DNA from: Wuchereria bancrofti
Lineage: Eukaryota > Nematoda > Chromadorea > Rhabditida > Onchocercidae
Reading direction: 5' to 3'
Assembly: GCA_005281725.1 (NCBI GenBank)
Contig: SSBO01000003.1
Span: 4,092,495-4,156,494 of the forward strand
Length of the DNA: 64,000 bases
The notes under the pieces are model-generated. The model was not told the DNA's origin, searched no databases, and was given only the letters and a program-made list of their open reading frames with translations. Below are positions 1 through 15,339 of this stretch, one piece after another; the stretch's first letter is position 1, and each line of letters begins with the position of its first letter. The position numbers and the translations under genes are program-made.

Positions 1-178
1 TCGATCAAGGTGATCAATATTAAACTAACAGCATTGCTGAGAACGTGAGAAAAATAGAAAATACAAGAAAAAGTAAATGGTACATTAATTGTATATTAAT
101 TCTAATAAGGAATTATAATGCTTCTGTTAAATATCTTAGTTAACTCTGAGAAAAAAAATGAAAAAGAATGTGTTTCAC

Positions 179-1536
179 TAATCTATTAACTTTTTATGTG
201 CCAGAAGCAATTTTCCATCCTGGACATATTCGCGCGTCTTTTCGATTGTTTCATTAATTTCGTAAATATGTTGTAAATGTCCTATTGAAGTTGCATATTG
301 ACTATTTTTCATATTTGCTTCGCGTAATTTTGCCATTTTCTGTTTTAACTCAGGAAATGCCAATAATGTTGTGTAAATTTCCTGCAAACTATAAACACAA
401 ACGAAGTTTTAACAAAAATATGTTTGAAGATAATAAAAACAATATTAAACTCAAGCTACAAAACTAATATAAAATTCAAACATAATAGTTTTTTTTTGCA
501 TACATATTCTAATTTTTAAATCAACACTACTTAGCTAATTGATACAAAATGATACCCCACTATATATCACAACATGATGAGAGCCAAATGTACACTAAAA
601 CATAGCATAAACAAGGTAGTAGGATAGCAAAACACATTAACTAAGCGTTCAATCGAAACAAGCAAAACTAAATAATAAAGTTTTGATTTTAAACGAAGAA
701 AAAAAAAAAAAAACAACAAGCTCTAAGCTGACAGAACGAATCTAATAACGGTAACAAATAAATACAAAAATCATCGTTCTCTTTTCATAATGAAAAAAGT
801 TTCCGTCCCAGAAAAAAGAAATTTAACACTTCAAAGTGGGAATTGTTAGAACCTGAAGTAAATGATAATCTTATGAATTCCTCACCTTGTTTCAACTTCT
901 TTAATATCTTCAACAGTTGTGGATAAATGCCCTATAGCTGTTCGTATGCCTTCCAACTGAGATTGTACGCCGGTTCGAAGCATTGCTTCTACAGCAGTCT
1001 GAATTATTTTCCATTTTATTTTTTTTCTCTCCAATTTTATGAACCTAACTGCTAATGAAAGAAATAATGAGTACCACAAGCTGTAGAATGACTATCCTGC
1101 AACAAAAAAAAGAGAAAAGAGGAATTGTCTATAGAATCAGTAACACAAAACTCTATCACCGATTAAAGTTCTTCATCTTGAAATGGAACGGAAAGATACA
1201 AAAGTTTAACTAACTTTTATTAACTAATTTTCAGCGTTAATAATTACGTTATAACAATAATTTAATAATAATAATAATTTCACTTTGTAATTAGTGGTCT
1301 TATCAGTGTTTGGGAAATATCTAGTCTTATTTTATAGGCATAATGAAAACAATTCCAATTCATCCTAAAATTTGTTCAACAGGGAAAAAATCAAAATTGA
1401 CGAGAGTGACCTTTTTCCTATCAGCTCTTTTTTTAAATGTGTCCAATTTCTCTAGCTGATCTGGTCTTTGGAACATTTGCGCAACTTGCACCAATGCTGC
1501 AGCATGTGCTTCCTTTTCAATTGCATCTATATCCAT
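179..1536 (-). CDS. sec-6: Exocyst complex subunit Sec6/EXOC3, N-terminal part (partial, continues beyond left edge)
   Basis: Sec6 is a core subunit of the exocyst, the complex that tethers secretory vesicles to the plasma membrane. Three minus-strand exons join in phase: 1536..1411, 998..886 and 388 to about 179. Exon 1 starts MDIDAIEKEAHAAAL and continues with QVAQMFQRPDQLEKL, very like the start of animal EXOC3. Exon 2 gives AVEAMLRTGVQSQLEGIRT, matching the conserved Sec6 coiled-coil start, and exon 3 ends in LLLAHKKLID, the counterpart of LLQAHRKLMD. The ATG at 1536 was chosen for homology and because a TGTTTTCAG acceptor lies 15 bases upstream, a likely trans-splice site. The exon 1 donor (GTCACT) is weak, and the exon 3 donor is either at 178 or at 190. 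Only about 120 residues of a family usually over 700 long are present; the rest lies to the left of the window. Confidence 0.88.
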
Positions 1537-1552
1537 ATCACATTTATTTTTC

Positions 1553-3094
1553 TGAAAACAATTAAGTTTTAAGGCATTTTCAAAAATCTTATTAAAAAAA
1601 ATTTAACTATTTCTGGTAGTAATATGTCGTGTTTTTGCTCCTTTTTTCCACGCTTTGATAAACTTAAATCTGAAATGAAAAACGTACGGAACAAACGATT
1701 TAGGTTGACAAAAGGATAATTATTCCGCATCCATTAACAATTAGCCTCGTTGTCTCAGTTAATTTATCCTGCTTTATTCAATGTTATCATATGCATTGCA
1801 CGTTAAATTTTTTTTAATTGTAAAAATAATTCATAATTCAATTTAAACATTATGAACCAAAAATTCCTGTAATTAGAAACTTTAAATTAAGTATAATTAA
1901 CACTTTTCATTATCTTTCAATTCGTGTCATATCCATAAAATACTATAACTTTCTCTTCCTTTCGTCTTTCATTTTAATTATCAAAAGCTAGAAATACAGA
2001 AGGAAATCATTGACGAATCATTCTAATGCTTAACAAAAAAAAAAGAAAAATATGATTATCTATTATATTTTCTTATTTACATAACGCTAATAATTTTTTT
2101 GATCGAAATATTATTTACTTGCAAAATAAAACTTGAATTTCCAAGAAAACTTTTTTTTTTAAACTTATCAGTTATATTCAAAATTACTCTATTTGTACTA
2201 TTGATAGGAAATATGATAACTCGTTTATATTATTCATAAATTTAAAAGAAACAAAAAAACAAAATTTTAATATTAACATAAATTCTAATATCGAGAAGTA
2301 ATTTTAGATAATGATAAAATCTGACTGAAACTTGTAAACACTTAATAAATTCAAAAAAAAAAATCAAATATGACGTTAACCAGTAAGTATACTAGTATGT
2401 TTTTTATTAGTTATGAATATATTAGTTACTATTAGTTATACATGTTTAATATTATTAGTTATTTCCTGCATACGTGGCAAGTTATACGCTTATCATATCA
2501 TTAACACAGACACGCACACCACTTAAAACTACCTACTAGTGCCTTACGTAACTAATAACACTCATTTAAATGTAACAATATCTTTCCCATTCCTTTTACC
2601 ACACTATTTCACATTTCATATCAATTTGTAGCCTCTCTCAAATCAACACATTCTCTTGAAGACCTTTGCAATCTTTAATTCTCCTCAATTACTATTCTAT
2701 TTTCTATTGTGAAATTAAACCAATTAGCTTAGCATTTGAAGTTTTTGTTATCACTTTATCTTCGCGGATAAGTCACTGTATTCATTGATAGAGAAATAGG
2801 GTTTGAAAGCTATGAAATTCAATTTGTTATATTCCATTTAATTACTTAATTAAAATTTATGGATTGTTCATTATCATATGAAAATATTTGAGTATTTATT
2901 ATTTTAAAAATAAAAATTGAATTTATAAAATTTTATTTGACATATGTTATCATTCCACTATATTATTTCTAAATATTTCTGCATTTTAATACGGTAATTG
3001 TAGAAATAAGAGGAAAAAAGCTTATTAATGTCACTGTTGAACTGGGTCTAAATTTTGTGAATTTTTTTTGATGATTTTGGAAGTAAATTTTAGG
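1553..3094. other. Intergenic region between divergent sec-6 and ZCCHC4 genes
   Basis: This is AT-rich sequence between two genes transcribed away from each other, so it should hold both promoters. The sec-6 trans-splice acceptor (TGTTTTCAG on the minus strand) is at the left end and the ZCCHC4 acceptor (AAATTTTAG) at the right end. No coding exon or RNA gene was recognised. Confidence 0.5.
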
Positions 3095-6000
3095 ATGAAA
3101 AAGAAGAAAGAGGAAAGTTGTAAATTAGAATGGTTCCTAAGGAAACGACAAGGTTTTCGACTTTTGAATCCGGTTGACCATCAACTGCCTACATGCTCTC
3201 ATGGTGTTCTGAGTTTTACTTTCTCTTTATTAACTTTTAAGCGAATAAAAAAGCAATTAAAAACTAATTTATTTGACAAATTAGTAAATATAACTACTGT
3301 ATAAACGATGAGTACTTTTAAAGTTACTGAGTACTTTTTGAAATTATTTGATGTATACCCTTATGAGATGTCTTGAATATATATGCAAAATTGTTTGTGT
3401 TCATATGCTTGTCACATATGCAAAATATTGTTTGTGGGAAATATAGGAAATATTTTGTGATACTCCAGTTTTTTAAATGTTAATACTCTAGTCAAATATG
3501 TTTTCAAATAGTTATTTTCACACGATTTTTTAAGTTTAATTAAAACTATTTTGTTTGTACCATTCTGAAAACCGCCATAAATATAATCCCAAAGCACTTT
3601 GTCATTTATGTTATTTCAGGGCCATGTTTACTGTTTGAACGGAAAGATAAAACAGGACAAACAACAGAAAAGTTTTTTGCTTGTGCTGTTTATCGATCTC
3701 AAAAACGTTGTCCATTTCGACTGAATATAAGTTGCAAAACTATTTCAAATAATTTGCTCAACAATTTCGACAGTTTAAATGTTGCCACGACATCGTTCTG
3801 TTATGCTGTTATACGAAAAAAGTGAACTTTCTTCTGAAAATATTACTTCGCAAAATTTTCAGTTAAATTTTTTAAATTAAGAGTGTTTTGAAAATAATTA
3901 TTTATTATCTTGCCTAAACGTTTTCACGTGCGTAAGACATTTATATGAACCAGAATGGTCTTTACATTAGTGCTGTGTGATTTAATAACAAGTGATATTT
4001 AGTTGTAATAAAATTTACTTTTTAAAAATTATCAAATCTGCGATTTTCTTAAAATAAGGTTCAAAAAAAAATAGATTTTTTGCAAATTAAAAATTTGTCA
4101 AACTTCGTTACAATTTGGTAATTTACAGAGTGAATTTACTGAGAGCAAAGAATGAGAAGATTTACTATTGCGCAACTTGCAATGATGTATTCTCGTTGCC
4201 ACATACTCATCCGATTACAGGACCACTTGCAATCTCTTCTTTAAGGAAACCTTCACAACTATTTTCTGCACATGTGAAGAATGATTCTGAAAGTGTAAGC
4301 TTATTTCATGACTTTGTTTTTGATTATATTTTTTGATCTTTTTCATTTGTGTTTATTTTTATTGCTACCCATACACCACTGTCGACTACTTTCTATGTCT
4401 GATGAAAGTAATAGTCAGAAGTAACGAAGTAATTGCTTAATATTATTAGCTTTCAATTTATATTTTAATAATTTTAATATTTCATATTTTAATATATTAT
4501 ATTTCAGTTTATATTCTAATATATAATACATTTTCCTCCTTTTCATCGAAAGGAATAGTAGAGAATTCTTTAGCTATGGAGAAGTAAAAAATAATTCTTT
4601 AGTTGAAGTGGAAAAAAACAACTGTTAAATTTTTTTTACAGCAATATTGGTTTACGGATGAGTCATTGACAGTAATAGTAAATGCCGTTGAAAAGTCCGG
4701 CTGTGATGGAGTATTGTGCATCGGAACACCAACAGTATTCGAGCATTTTCAAAGTTGTAAATTACTTCGACAAAAAATAAAAACATTTTTGTTGGATATC
4801 GATGCTCGATTTGTGAGATTTCCTTTTGAAAATTTTCTCTAAAATATTTAAATTCCTTGTGCCAAATTTTCAGCAATATTCTCGAAGCTTCTGAAAGAAA
4901 GGATGCTTTTTTTGTAGAAGTAGGATTTGCCACATTGCTGCAATAACTTTTTAGCATCACCAAAAATTATTTAACCGAATCATGTTGTTCTTGTTTTTTT
5001 TTTTTGGCATATATTATTTCTGAAATATTTCTAATGTTTGGAAATTTATTTTGGTGGCAAAAAAAAATTAACGAATAGTGGCTTATCCTTTTATAGAAGA
5101 AAAGATTTTTCAGGTACCATTTTTTCGTTCCAGTCATTTCGCAGTATACAGCATGCTGGCAAATCATTTTTACGATCCAATAAGCATCACAAAACTTACT
5201 ACATTTTTTGGATCAGTTCATCGTTTGGTGATAGTATGTGATCCTCCTTTCGGTGTTTTCATAGAAGCCTTGACAAATTCAATAGAGAAACTTCGAGAGC
5301 AGTTCTTCACTTCCAGCACTGGTAAATTGAAGTAAGCTTTGAAAGTTTTGCATCTTTCACTCGGACTTTTTTCATTTTTAATTTTTACATTTCAGTAATA
5401 GTTGGTGCAAGAATATTATTGTTCTTCCAATTTTCACTGGAAGACGTTTTCTAAATTGCAATGATTTCCAAATGTTGGATTACAGAGTTAGTTATTCATT
5501 ATTTTCACAAAACTGTTCTTTACAAAACATCAGCAATATTCGAATTTTTTTAAAATTTTCAAATCACAAATTGCTTCAACAAAAAATAAATTTCTCTATT
5601 GATTAGTTATTAAAGTATTTATATGTTTCATACGTGCTAATTTCTCTTAATTTATCAACTATCGTTCAGTGAAAGCCAATATAATTAATGATATTAAGAC
5701 TTATACTCTAGTTTTGCATGGCTTATAAAGCCTTTTCTTATCTGTAGTGATGTTTCTGATAAAAATAACACTACAGAAGAAATTCTCATAAGTTGAATCA
5801 GTCTCTATTGTTCACAGTAATGTCTTGATTTTTAAAAAAAAAAAAAGCTTCAAAATTTTCAGATTTGCTATAAAAATCACTCGAAATATAAGCGGCCAGA
5901 AAAGTCCATCGTTCGTATTTTTACCGATCTTCCACTAAGTGAATTCGACTTGTCAAAAGATCCCAGTTATAGGTTAGTGTTATTTCTAAAATTTTGACTA

Positions 6001-6580
6001 TTTTTTATTCATGTTTTCTTTGGAAATTTGGAATTTTTTTTAATCTTTCCTTTTTCTTTTTGAAATTTCTTCTCTTTTCTTTTATGCAACAAATAGAAAT
6101 TTTTGGTCGAAAAATTTAAGATTTGTTTTTCCAGCTTGCAATCTTTAAATTTTCAGGTTTTGTGATAAATGTGTAAAGTTTGTTATAAAAACTACTCTTC
6201 ATTGCAATTTTTGCCAGACTTGTTCTTCCGATGTAATTCATTTTTTATTTAAATTAAGGTTTCCGAATATTTACTTAATCAAGTATTTTAAATCGTTTTT
6301 TTCCTCTCTACTAACATAATAAAGTGAAGAAAATTGATTATTTCAATTATGATTTATTCGTTCTACTCTTTCCTATTTTCATTTTTATTTGTAGGCTAAC
6401 ATTTGCAAACACTGTGATAAATGTGGTCAGTGTGTTAAAAGCACATATAAGCACTGTTCATTATGCGATCGTTGTCATCTGCCACAAAGATGTCCAGAAA
6501 TTCACGGTGATGATTGTCGAAATTCTCGAATGTTCCTCGGGGCAGCACTACGCAAATCAGAAAAAGCAAAAGAAAAATGA
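3095..6580 (+). CDS. ZCCHC4: ZCCHC4-type 28S rRNA N6-adenosine methyltransferase
   Basis: In human cells ZCCHC4 methylates one adenosine of 28S rRNA to m6A. Nine exons join in phase to about 411 residues: 3095..3203, 3620..3730, 4131..4294 (acceptor could be 4129), 4642..4812, 5114..5331, 5396..5486, 5863..5972, 6157..6232, 6395..6580. Exons 1-2 form a GRF-type zinc finger beginning CSHGPCLLFERK. Then come the RKPSQLF and LCIGTP motifs, LLDIDARF, the catalytic DPPF motif (CDPPFG in exon 5), FQMLDYR and VRIFTDLP. Exons 8-9 encode a Cys/His cluster with four or more C-x2-C pairs. The start ATG follows an AAATTTTAG acceptor by one base. The protein stops soon after the Cys cluster and lacks the CCHC zinc knuckle that names the human protein (513 residues). 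Only the exon 2/3 junction is uncertain. The gene stands alone, about 2 kb before the next one. Confidence 0.9.
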
Positions 6581-8557
6581 CATTGAATTACTTAATCATC
6601 GGTTGTTTTTTTCTACTTTTTTGCTAAGCCTTAATTGACTGATTGATGTTGGAGTGTATATAAGTAATGGAAAAAAAGTAAAAACACTTTTCTGCAGTGT
6701 TCAGTATGCAATATGCAACTTGTTTTAGGTTTTAACTTTTATTTCCTTTCTTATTCCGTAAACTTTTATTTCCTTTACAGTTCTAATTATTCTTTTCTTT
6801 TTTATAAAATTGAATATTACGAGTAATTGTATTAATATTAATCTAAAAAAAGATGCGACATTTTTCATTTATTGTTTTATAACTTAAAAAAAATTGTGGA
6901 ATTAGATGAATTGTAGACTTCATCACTCTTTCTGATCTAATTTTTTAATAAAATAATGTGTAATCTTTGCTAATTAATTGTAAAGTATAATTTAGGAAAT
7001 CCATTACATAAAATTATTCAGTTTTCTTGAACAGCCAGATTCGAAATTAAATTATCGCATTTGATATGCTATATTCCATTTCGGTTAAACTTACTTTTTT
7101 TCTTTTATGATGATTTTATTCAGTGCTATATTCTTCCGTTATCATACTTTGTTGATATAATCAAATTTATTGCGTTGAAAATGTTAAATAAAATTTTTTA
7201 AAGTTTATGTAGAATGCATAAGTATCTGATGTAAAAATTAGCTGCTATTCATTTATTATTGCATTAAAAAATGCAAAAGCTTCCCATATTAAAAAAAAAT
7301 TTTTTTTTTTTTGAAAAATGGAAATAACAGATTAAAATTGATCTTTGAAATACTAAAGTCGAAATTGCATTTATAATTACTAATCTTTCATTATTGATAT
7401 GTTTGATTAGTTTTTTTTTCATGCATAATAGAAATATGACAGTCGATTTCATGCATTGATGAGATCTTGCTGATGTCATGTGTGTGCATATGTCATTTTA
7501 GTTGCAAACAAAGATGTCACACACATTCATTCTTTTCAGTAACTTCCACTCAATTCAAAGGAATGAGTCATTCTAAAATTGCTTGATGTCATCGGCAGGT
7601 GTGTGTGTGTATGTATATGTGTATGTGTGTGTATGTATGTATGTATGTATGTGTGTGTATGTGAATATGCATCTTATCATTTCATTCAATTATTTCGTCT
7701 TCATACCTTTCCTGTTTGCGTTTTTCTTTTCCTTTTTTTCTTTCGATTTTTTTGTAATTTTGATTTTGCGAGGAAAATATTTCAGATTTTTTATTTATGC
7801 ATTTCTGTTTATAATATTAAAGTTAAAAGTTTTTTCAATTTCTTTTTTTGGTTTGAAATTTGATTTTAGTACTGATTATTTGACTCATGCAATGGAATTT
7901 GATTTGTAAATTTCAATTAATTCTATCATTGGGCAGAAGTAAACATTTGTTTAATTATTATAATATTAATAGTGTATTTTCTTAGCCTTTAAAAAAATCA
8001 TTTTCGTATTGATAATTTCAAATGTTTTAAAATTAACGATTTTTTTTTAGTTTGCTAAATTTTTAATTCTTATAAATGAAATAAATCAAATGAGCAAACA
8101 AATTATTCGTATTATTTGTGATGAAATATTAGTAAATAAATTACAGTAAAAAATGAATAAACGATCAAAATTGAAATACTATATTTGATACAGAAAGAAA
8201 GCAATAGACAAAGTTCAAGTTGTAAGAAAGTATATAAAAATTTTTGAATTGAAAAAGTAATTAAATTGAAATTGAAAAAAAAAGGAGAAATAGTAAATAT
8301 TCGAGGTTTTTTTCACATTTTATTGGCAAAAATAAAGAGATAATTATTGTTTATTTTTTCTTTTTCAGCTAATTCCTTGCATATTTTTATTTATTTTTTT
8401 TTTTTGAAAACTTTTATTAAGAATAGAATTATTGATCAGTTCTGAACAATATGAAATTTAAAAATTTCTGGCATAACTGTGGATATTTATTTAAATTTCA
8501 TTATTATATGCATTACTTAATATCGAAATTTTCAGGAAGAAGCAAAAGTCATACATT
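6581..8557. other. Intergenic region, no gene seen
   Basis: This AT-rich spacer holds one TG/TATG microsatellite (7599-7663) and several poly-A/poly-T runs. Short open frames at 7579-7909 are translations of the microsatellite and of T-rich DNA. No conserved coding segment was recognised on either strand. A TTTTCAG acceptor near 8528-8534 belongs to the next gene. Confidence 0.5.
7599..7663. repeat. TG/TATG microsatellite
   Basis: Alternating GT and GTAT units form an interrupted simple repeat of about 65 bp in the spacer. Confidence 0.9.
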
Positions 8558-11258
8558 ATGATGATATCAGTTATTTTATCTTTATCATTGTTATTATCAT
8601 CATCATCCTTTGTCGAAGCAGCAGTAATTCATTTCTTAATTTCAATATCATCTTTTCTTTTTTAACACCGAATATGTTTTATTCGAAACCAGATTGGAAT
8701 ACTGGATAACTGATTATTGGATATGAATAGACTGAAAAAAATTATTAGAAATAATATTAATTGTCTAAAATCATTATCAGTAAAATTATATCCTAATTTT
8801 AACGGTCATTGGTACAATTTATTCATAATATTTTCTTTGTCTTTCTCATTTATTTTAAAATATTATTAAAGAATATTATGTAAAAATTTATTACTCGAAT
8901 TATTTTCATAGAATCAGCGCAAATTAATTTTCATTAGAGGAAAAAAGATATACTTGCGTTCACTTTCAATATGTTTCATAAATTTTCAAATTATTTTTAG
9001 AAAACATCTAATAAATGTGGTTTACCGCCATTTGTTGATGATTTACCGAATAGTGAGAAGAAGGAAATTTTATCAATTTGGAAAGATTATAAATCAGGTG
9101 ACGATTGCGCTGATCAAAGACGCGAAACGCAAAAAATTGTTAATTTTAGTATTATTTCATTAAAATTTCTAAGCAAAATTTTCTCTTCTTTGTTTATATT
9201 TATGATAGAAAGAATTGTGCTGGACGAAAAGATTGAACAAAACATTTTCAATTTATCCATTTATTTTTATTTTATTGAAAAAAAATTTTTTTTTAGTCAA
9301 AAAATTCTTATCGAGATAACAACAAATAGTCGACATAATTATTTTGATAAGTGATAAATTATAAAGAGATTATTCTGATAAATTTACGAAAAAAAAAATA
9401 TAAATATCTCATCATTCTTAACACTTAAAAAAAATTTTTTCTTATTAAATTTATTATTTTTAAAATATTTTTTGTGAATTTTTAATTTTAGATNATAATT
9501 ATTTTGATAAGTGATAAATTATAAAGAGATTATTCTGATAAATTTACGAAAAAAAAAATATAAATATCTCATCATTCTTAACACTTAAAAAAAATTTTTT
9601 CTTATTAAATTTATTATTTTTAAAATATTTTTTGTGAATTTTTAATTTTAGAATAATCATTATTAAATAATTTATTAATTTGTACAAATTTTATAGATTG
9701 ATAATCTAACAAGTGATGTACGAGCGGTATTATTCGGTCGACCACCGCTGTTTCTCAAAGATGCACCAGTTAGTGTGAAAAAGATGTTTCGAGATATTAT
9801 GTATAATCGAACATTAAAGTATGATGAGAAAAAGCAAAAATTAAGGTTATTCTTTTATTTTTTCTAATTTGAAAGTTTTTTTGTCAAAAAAATTTTTAGA
9901 GGACAATTTAGCGGACAATTAAAGTAAATGGACATTTAGTATTTGAGATCGAAAATGTTGGACATTCAATATTACAAATAGAAATAATTAACATGAGGTA
10001 ATAATTAATAGCATTAGTAATAATAACGAACATTTAATATTGGCATTAAAAATGGTGGACAACTGGAAATGATGGACATTTAATATTGAGATTAGAGTGA
10101 AAAGTGACGACTTAAAGACTCGTTGATTTAATGACTCGTTGAACAAATAAATATGTAAATGACAAATGGAATACAAATTGATCATTAGTGCTCTTTATTG
10201 TTTAATAGCCAATAATAAACTGAAAATATTACAAATGTATCTTTCCTTTTTTTAAATTAATAACATTTAAAATATAAAATGAAATAAGTGTGGAAAAAAA
10301 TAATTAAAAAAAACTATTAGAATTTCTTTGTAAATATTTAACTATATAAGTTTAAAAAAAAGAAAGATATTTCTGAAAATTTTTTTTCTGAAAGATAAGA
10401 AAGAATTTAAATGTTATTAATTTTAGAATTTGAAATAATAATCAAATTTAGAATTTTTTGTTTCCTTCTTTTTCTCCTTTTGTTTTCAAATAAGGTTAAT
10501 TGTTTATCAAATGATTTATTAAAACCCCCTTAAAAAAGCTAGAATTTGAAATATTGAAATTTTACATCTCATTTAAAGTTATTTGAAATTTGCAGCAATC
10601 TGGCAGTACAAATTTTAAATCAAAAACAGCTTGCCGAATTCAGGCGATATCTGGAAGAGCGTGAACGTCAAAAGAAGGAATTTGAGGATAAGGTAAATTA
10701 AATATTTCATTACTTACTATTTATTAATACTTCGTTACTTATTTATTACTTTTAAATTATTTTTAAAAAATTAAACTAAACATGAATTAATTTTCTCCTT
10801 TTATTTCTTGGTTTTAATATCAATTAACATTATTTGTTGTAATGAAAGAATCTAGTTCTAGAATAGAAGTAATTAGTATAGCTATACTTAACTAAAATTG
10901 TAGTGAAATCTTAATTGAAGTTAGTAAACATTGCAACGAATTTATTATTATTATTATTGATTGTTAATATATATACATTAATACTTACTGCCACAAATCT
11001 TTATTATTTTTTAAAAAGTTGAAACAAATATGAATTAATTTTCTTTCTCTCTCTCTCTCTTTCTCCCTTCTTTTAAACTATTAATAAACTATAAAATAAA
11101 CATTGAAAATATTTCAGGTGAATAATCTTTCACCAGCAGCTAAGGAAATTTTCCATAAATTAGAACGTTTGAAAGCTGAACGAGCTGAAATTACGGATGT
11201 TATGACTGATGACGTGCGGAAAGAATTACGCGAATTATTTCGGAGATCAAAAAATTAA
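8558..11258 (+). CDS. Secreted SXP/RAL-2 family protein (DUF148, ANIS5 cation-binding domain)
   Basis: Members of this nematode-only family are secreted proteins, several of them immunodominant filarial or ascarid antigens; their biochemical role is unclear. Five exons join in phase to about 196 residues: 8558..8623, 9001..9138, 9697..9845, 10596..10692, 11118..11258. Exon 1 is exactly a signal peptide: MMISVILSLSLLL, then a serine run and FVEAA. The mature part has the family pattern of a proline-rich start (CGLPPFVDDLPNSEKKE) followed by a helical, charged domain with repeated LPPF/RPPLFL-type segments, and ends in basic residues (LRELFRRSKN). A TTTTCAG acceptor lies just upstream of the ATG, and AATAAA lies 22 bases after the stop (11280-11285). 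Intron 2 contains an assembly join with a duplicated 158-bp segment, so its true length is uncertain, but the exons on both sides are in phase. Assignment rests on remembered family pattern. Confidence 0.82.
9335..9652. repeat. Two 158-bp direct copies flanking a single N (probable assembly join)
   Basis: Bases 9335-9492 and 9495-9652 look identical by eye and are separated by a T and one N at 9494. This is the typical picture of two overlapping contig ends joined without merging. It lies in intron 2 of the DUF148 gene. Confidence 0.85.
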
Positions 11259-13076
11259 AAACACAACAATTGAAATGCTAATAAATGATTTGTGGTTATA
11301 GAAGAGAGAAGCTATAATATTCATAAATTTTTCGATACTTTTTTTGTAAGCTAATAATTGTAGATGACATTTTTTTTTTGAATGTTATATCATGTCTTGA
11401 TTTAATTTCAATTTCATTCTTTTCCGTATATTCATTTAATTTTTTTTTTTTGAAATATAATGTTTTACTAGTAATTTTATTAGTAATTACAATACAATTA
11501 AATATTAAAAGTTGAACTTTTAAAATTTTGAACTCTTACTGACTTTTTCCTTTTTCTTGATATTATTCGTTTTTGTGGGAATTATTATTTCATATTGTTT
11601 TCAATAGATGCTATTATTATTGGTGAATTAAAATATTCAAATCTTGTAATGCATAACAGAGAGCAAATTTTGAAAGCTTTAAAAAGAACAAAAAAAATCT
11701 TTAGAATCAATTAAATTAAATATTTTTTAAATTAAAATTTTGATTGAAAAAGTATTACGACAGTATTGTTTGTCCTCTCATTATTTATCAATTCCAACTT
11801 TAATTTATGATGTAGGCACTGAAATTTAGATGGCAATAATAATTGAATCTGTTTAGAGTTTATTAAAAATCTTCAGGGTTGTTAAGACTTAATGACAGTC
11901 TAACAAACTCGAATGTAATCAATACACTAAGGTAATGAGGGCAATTTTGCTTAGTTAATACATGTAGAAATGCAAAAGAATAATTTTTCCAAAATTCATA
12001 CTTTAAAGAAAAAGTAACTCTTTTGAAATTCATATCCTAAAGAAAAGGTAACTCTCCTAAAATTCATATTTCTGTGCAAAAGTAATTTGAAAATTCATAC
12101 CTTGTAGAATAAAAACTTCCAAAATTTATACTTTAGGATAAAAACAACTTTATTAAAATTCATACTTTAGTACCTATGTTCATTTTGCATTTTAACGAAA
12201 TGAATATGCGAATTTTTCAGGCAAATTATATTTATTTCCCTAAAGTTTTCATATTTCAAAGTTTTAAATAGATCACCGGAAAATCTGCATAATGAATTCC
12301 TTTTTTTAATATGATATTAATATAAAATATCATTTTGTGGTGTAATTTAGTCATTGTTGCAGTTTACTAATTCGGTTATCTTTAATTAGCTTTCTCTTTC
12401 TTATTAGAATACTATAATAAATATTATGGGATCATGAAGATTAAAATTTACCTTTCAATATTCCCTTCTCTTTCTCTCTCCTTTTCTTTCCCCCCTTTAT
12501 TTTATAATTCATCTATTCATTTACATAATAAAATATTACTGTCACTATAATTGTGAAAATCTAAACTTTTTTAATTAATTTTAACATTTTTTCAGAAAAT
12601 TTCAGTCAAATCTTTAAGTATAAACTTTTTGATTTTTGACTTTAGAAATTTTAAATTTGAAGATTTAAAAATTTTTTGCTTTTGCTACTCTAATGAATGA
12701 TACTAGTTACGTGAGGAAAGAAGGAAATAATTAATTTTTTGAGATAATTATAATTATACTATTACTTATTATACTATAATTATACTATTAATATATTTAT
12801 TTGTTAACTTCATCCTAAGAGTAATTTTTTGTCCATAATATATTCCAATGTAACCAATAAAGATAACTATGATAAAAAACCGTATTCAGAGATATGATAT
12901 CTTTATGGATAATCTTTACTTACATTAAAATCATAATAAGTGATAAGATGAAAATGAAAGATAAAGGAAAAAAGGTTAGAGTTTAAAGTTAAATAAATAT
13001 ATTTGCAATGATACTTTTTAATAGTTGTGGCTATACCGATAATATTCAATTTTATTGAAACGTCATTATATCAATC
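11259..13076. other. Intergenic region before GAPDH copy A
   Basis: The spacer contains the polyadenylation signal of the DUF148 gene (AATAAA at 11280) and a degenerate tandem repeat (11988-12170). No coding exon was recognised. The 13020-13076 stretch directly upstream of the GAPDH start shows no clear TTTCAG acceptor. Confidence 0.45.
11988..12170. repeat. Degenerate tandem repeat, about 31-36 bp unit
   Basis: Five to six diverged units each begin with AAATTCATA followed by a CTTTA-like and AAAAGTAACT-like segment. Unit starts lie near 11992, 12026, 12060, 12091, 12122 and 12155. Confidence 0.6.

Positions 13077-15339
<2,263 letters not shown>

Noticed and set aside
4813..5113. Alternative exon of ZCCHC4 starting QYSRSF after a TTTTCAG at about 4874
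   Set aside because: It reaches a stop after six residues, while splicing 4812 directly to 5114 gives an alignment of the right length to the family.
7579..7909. Two overlapping open frames rich in V/C/Y and F
   Set aside because: They are translations of the TG microsatellite and the following T-rich stretch.
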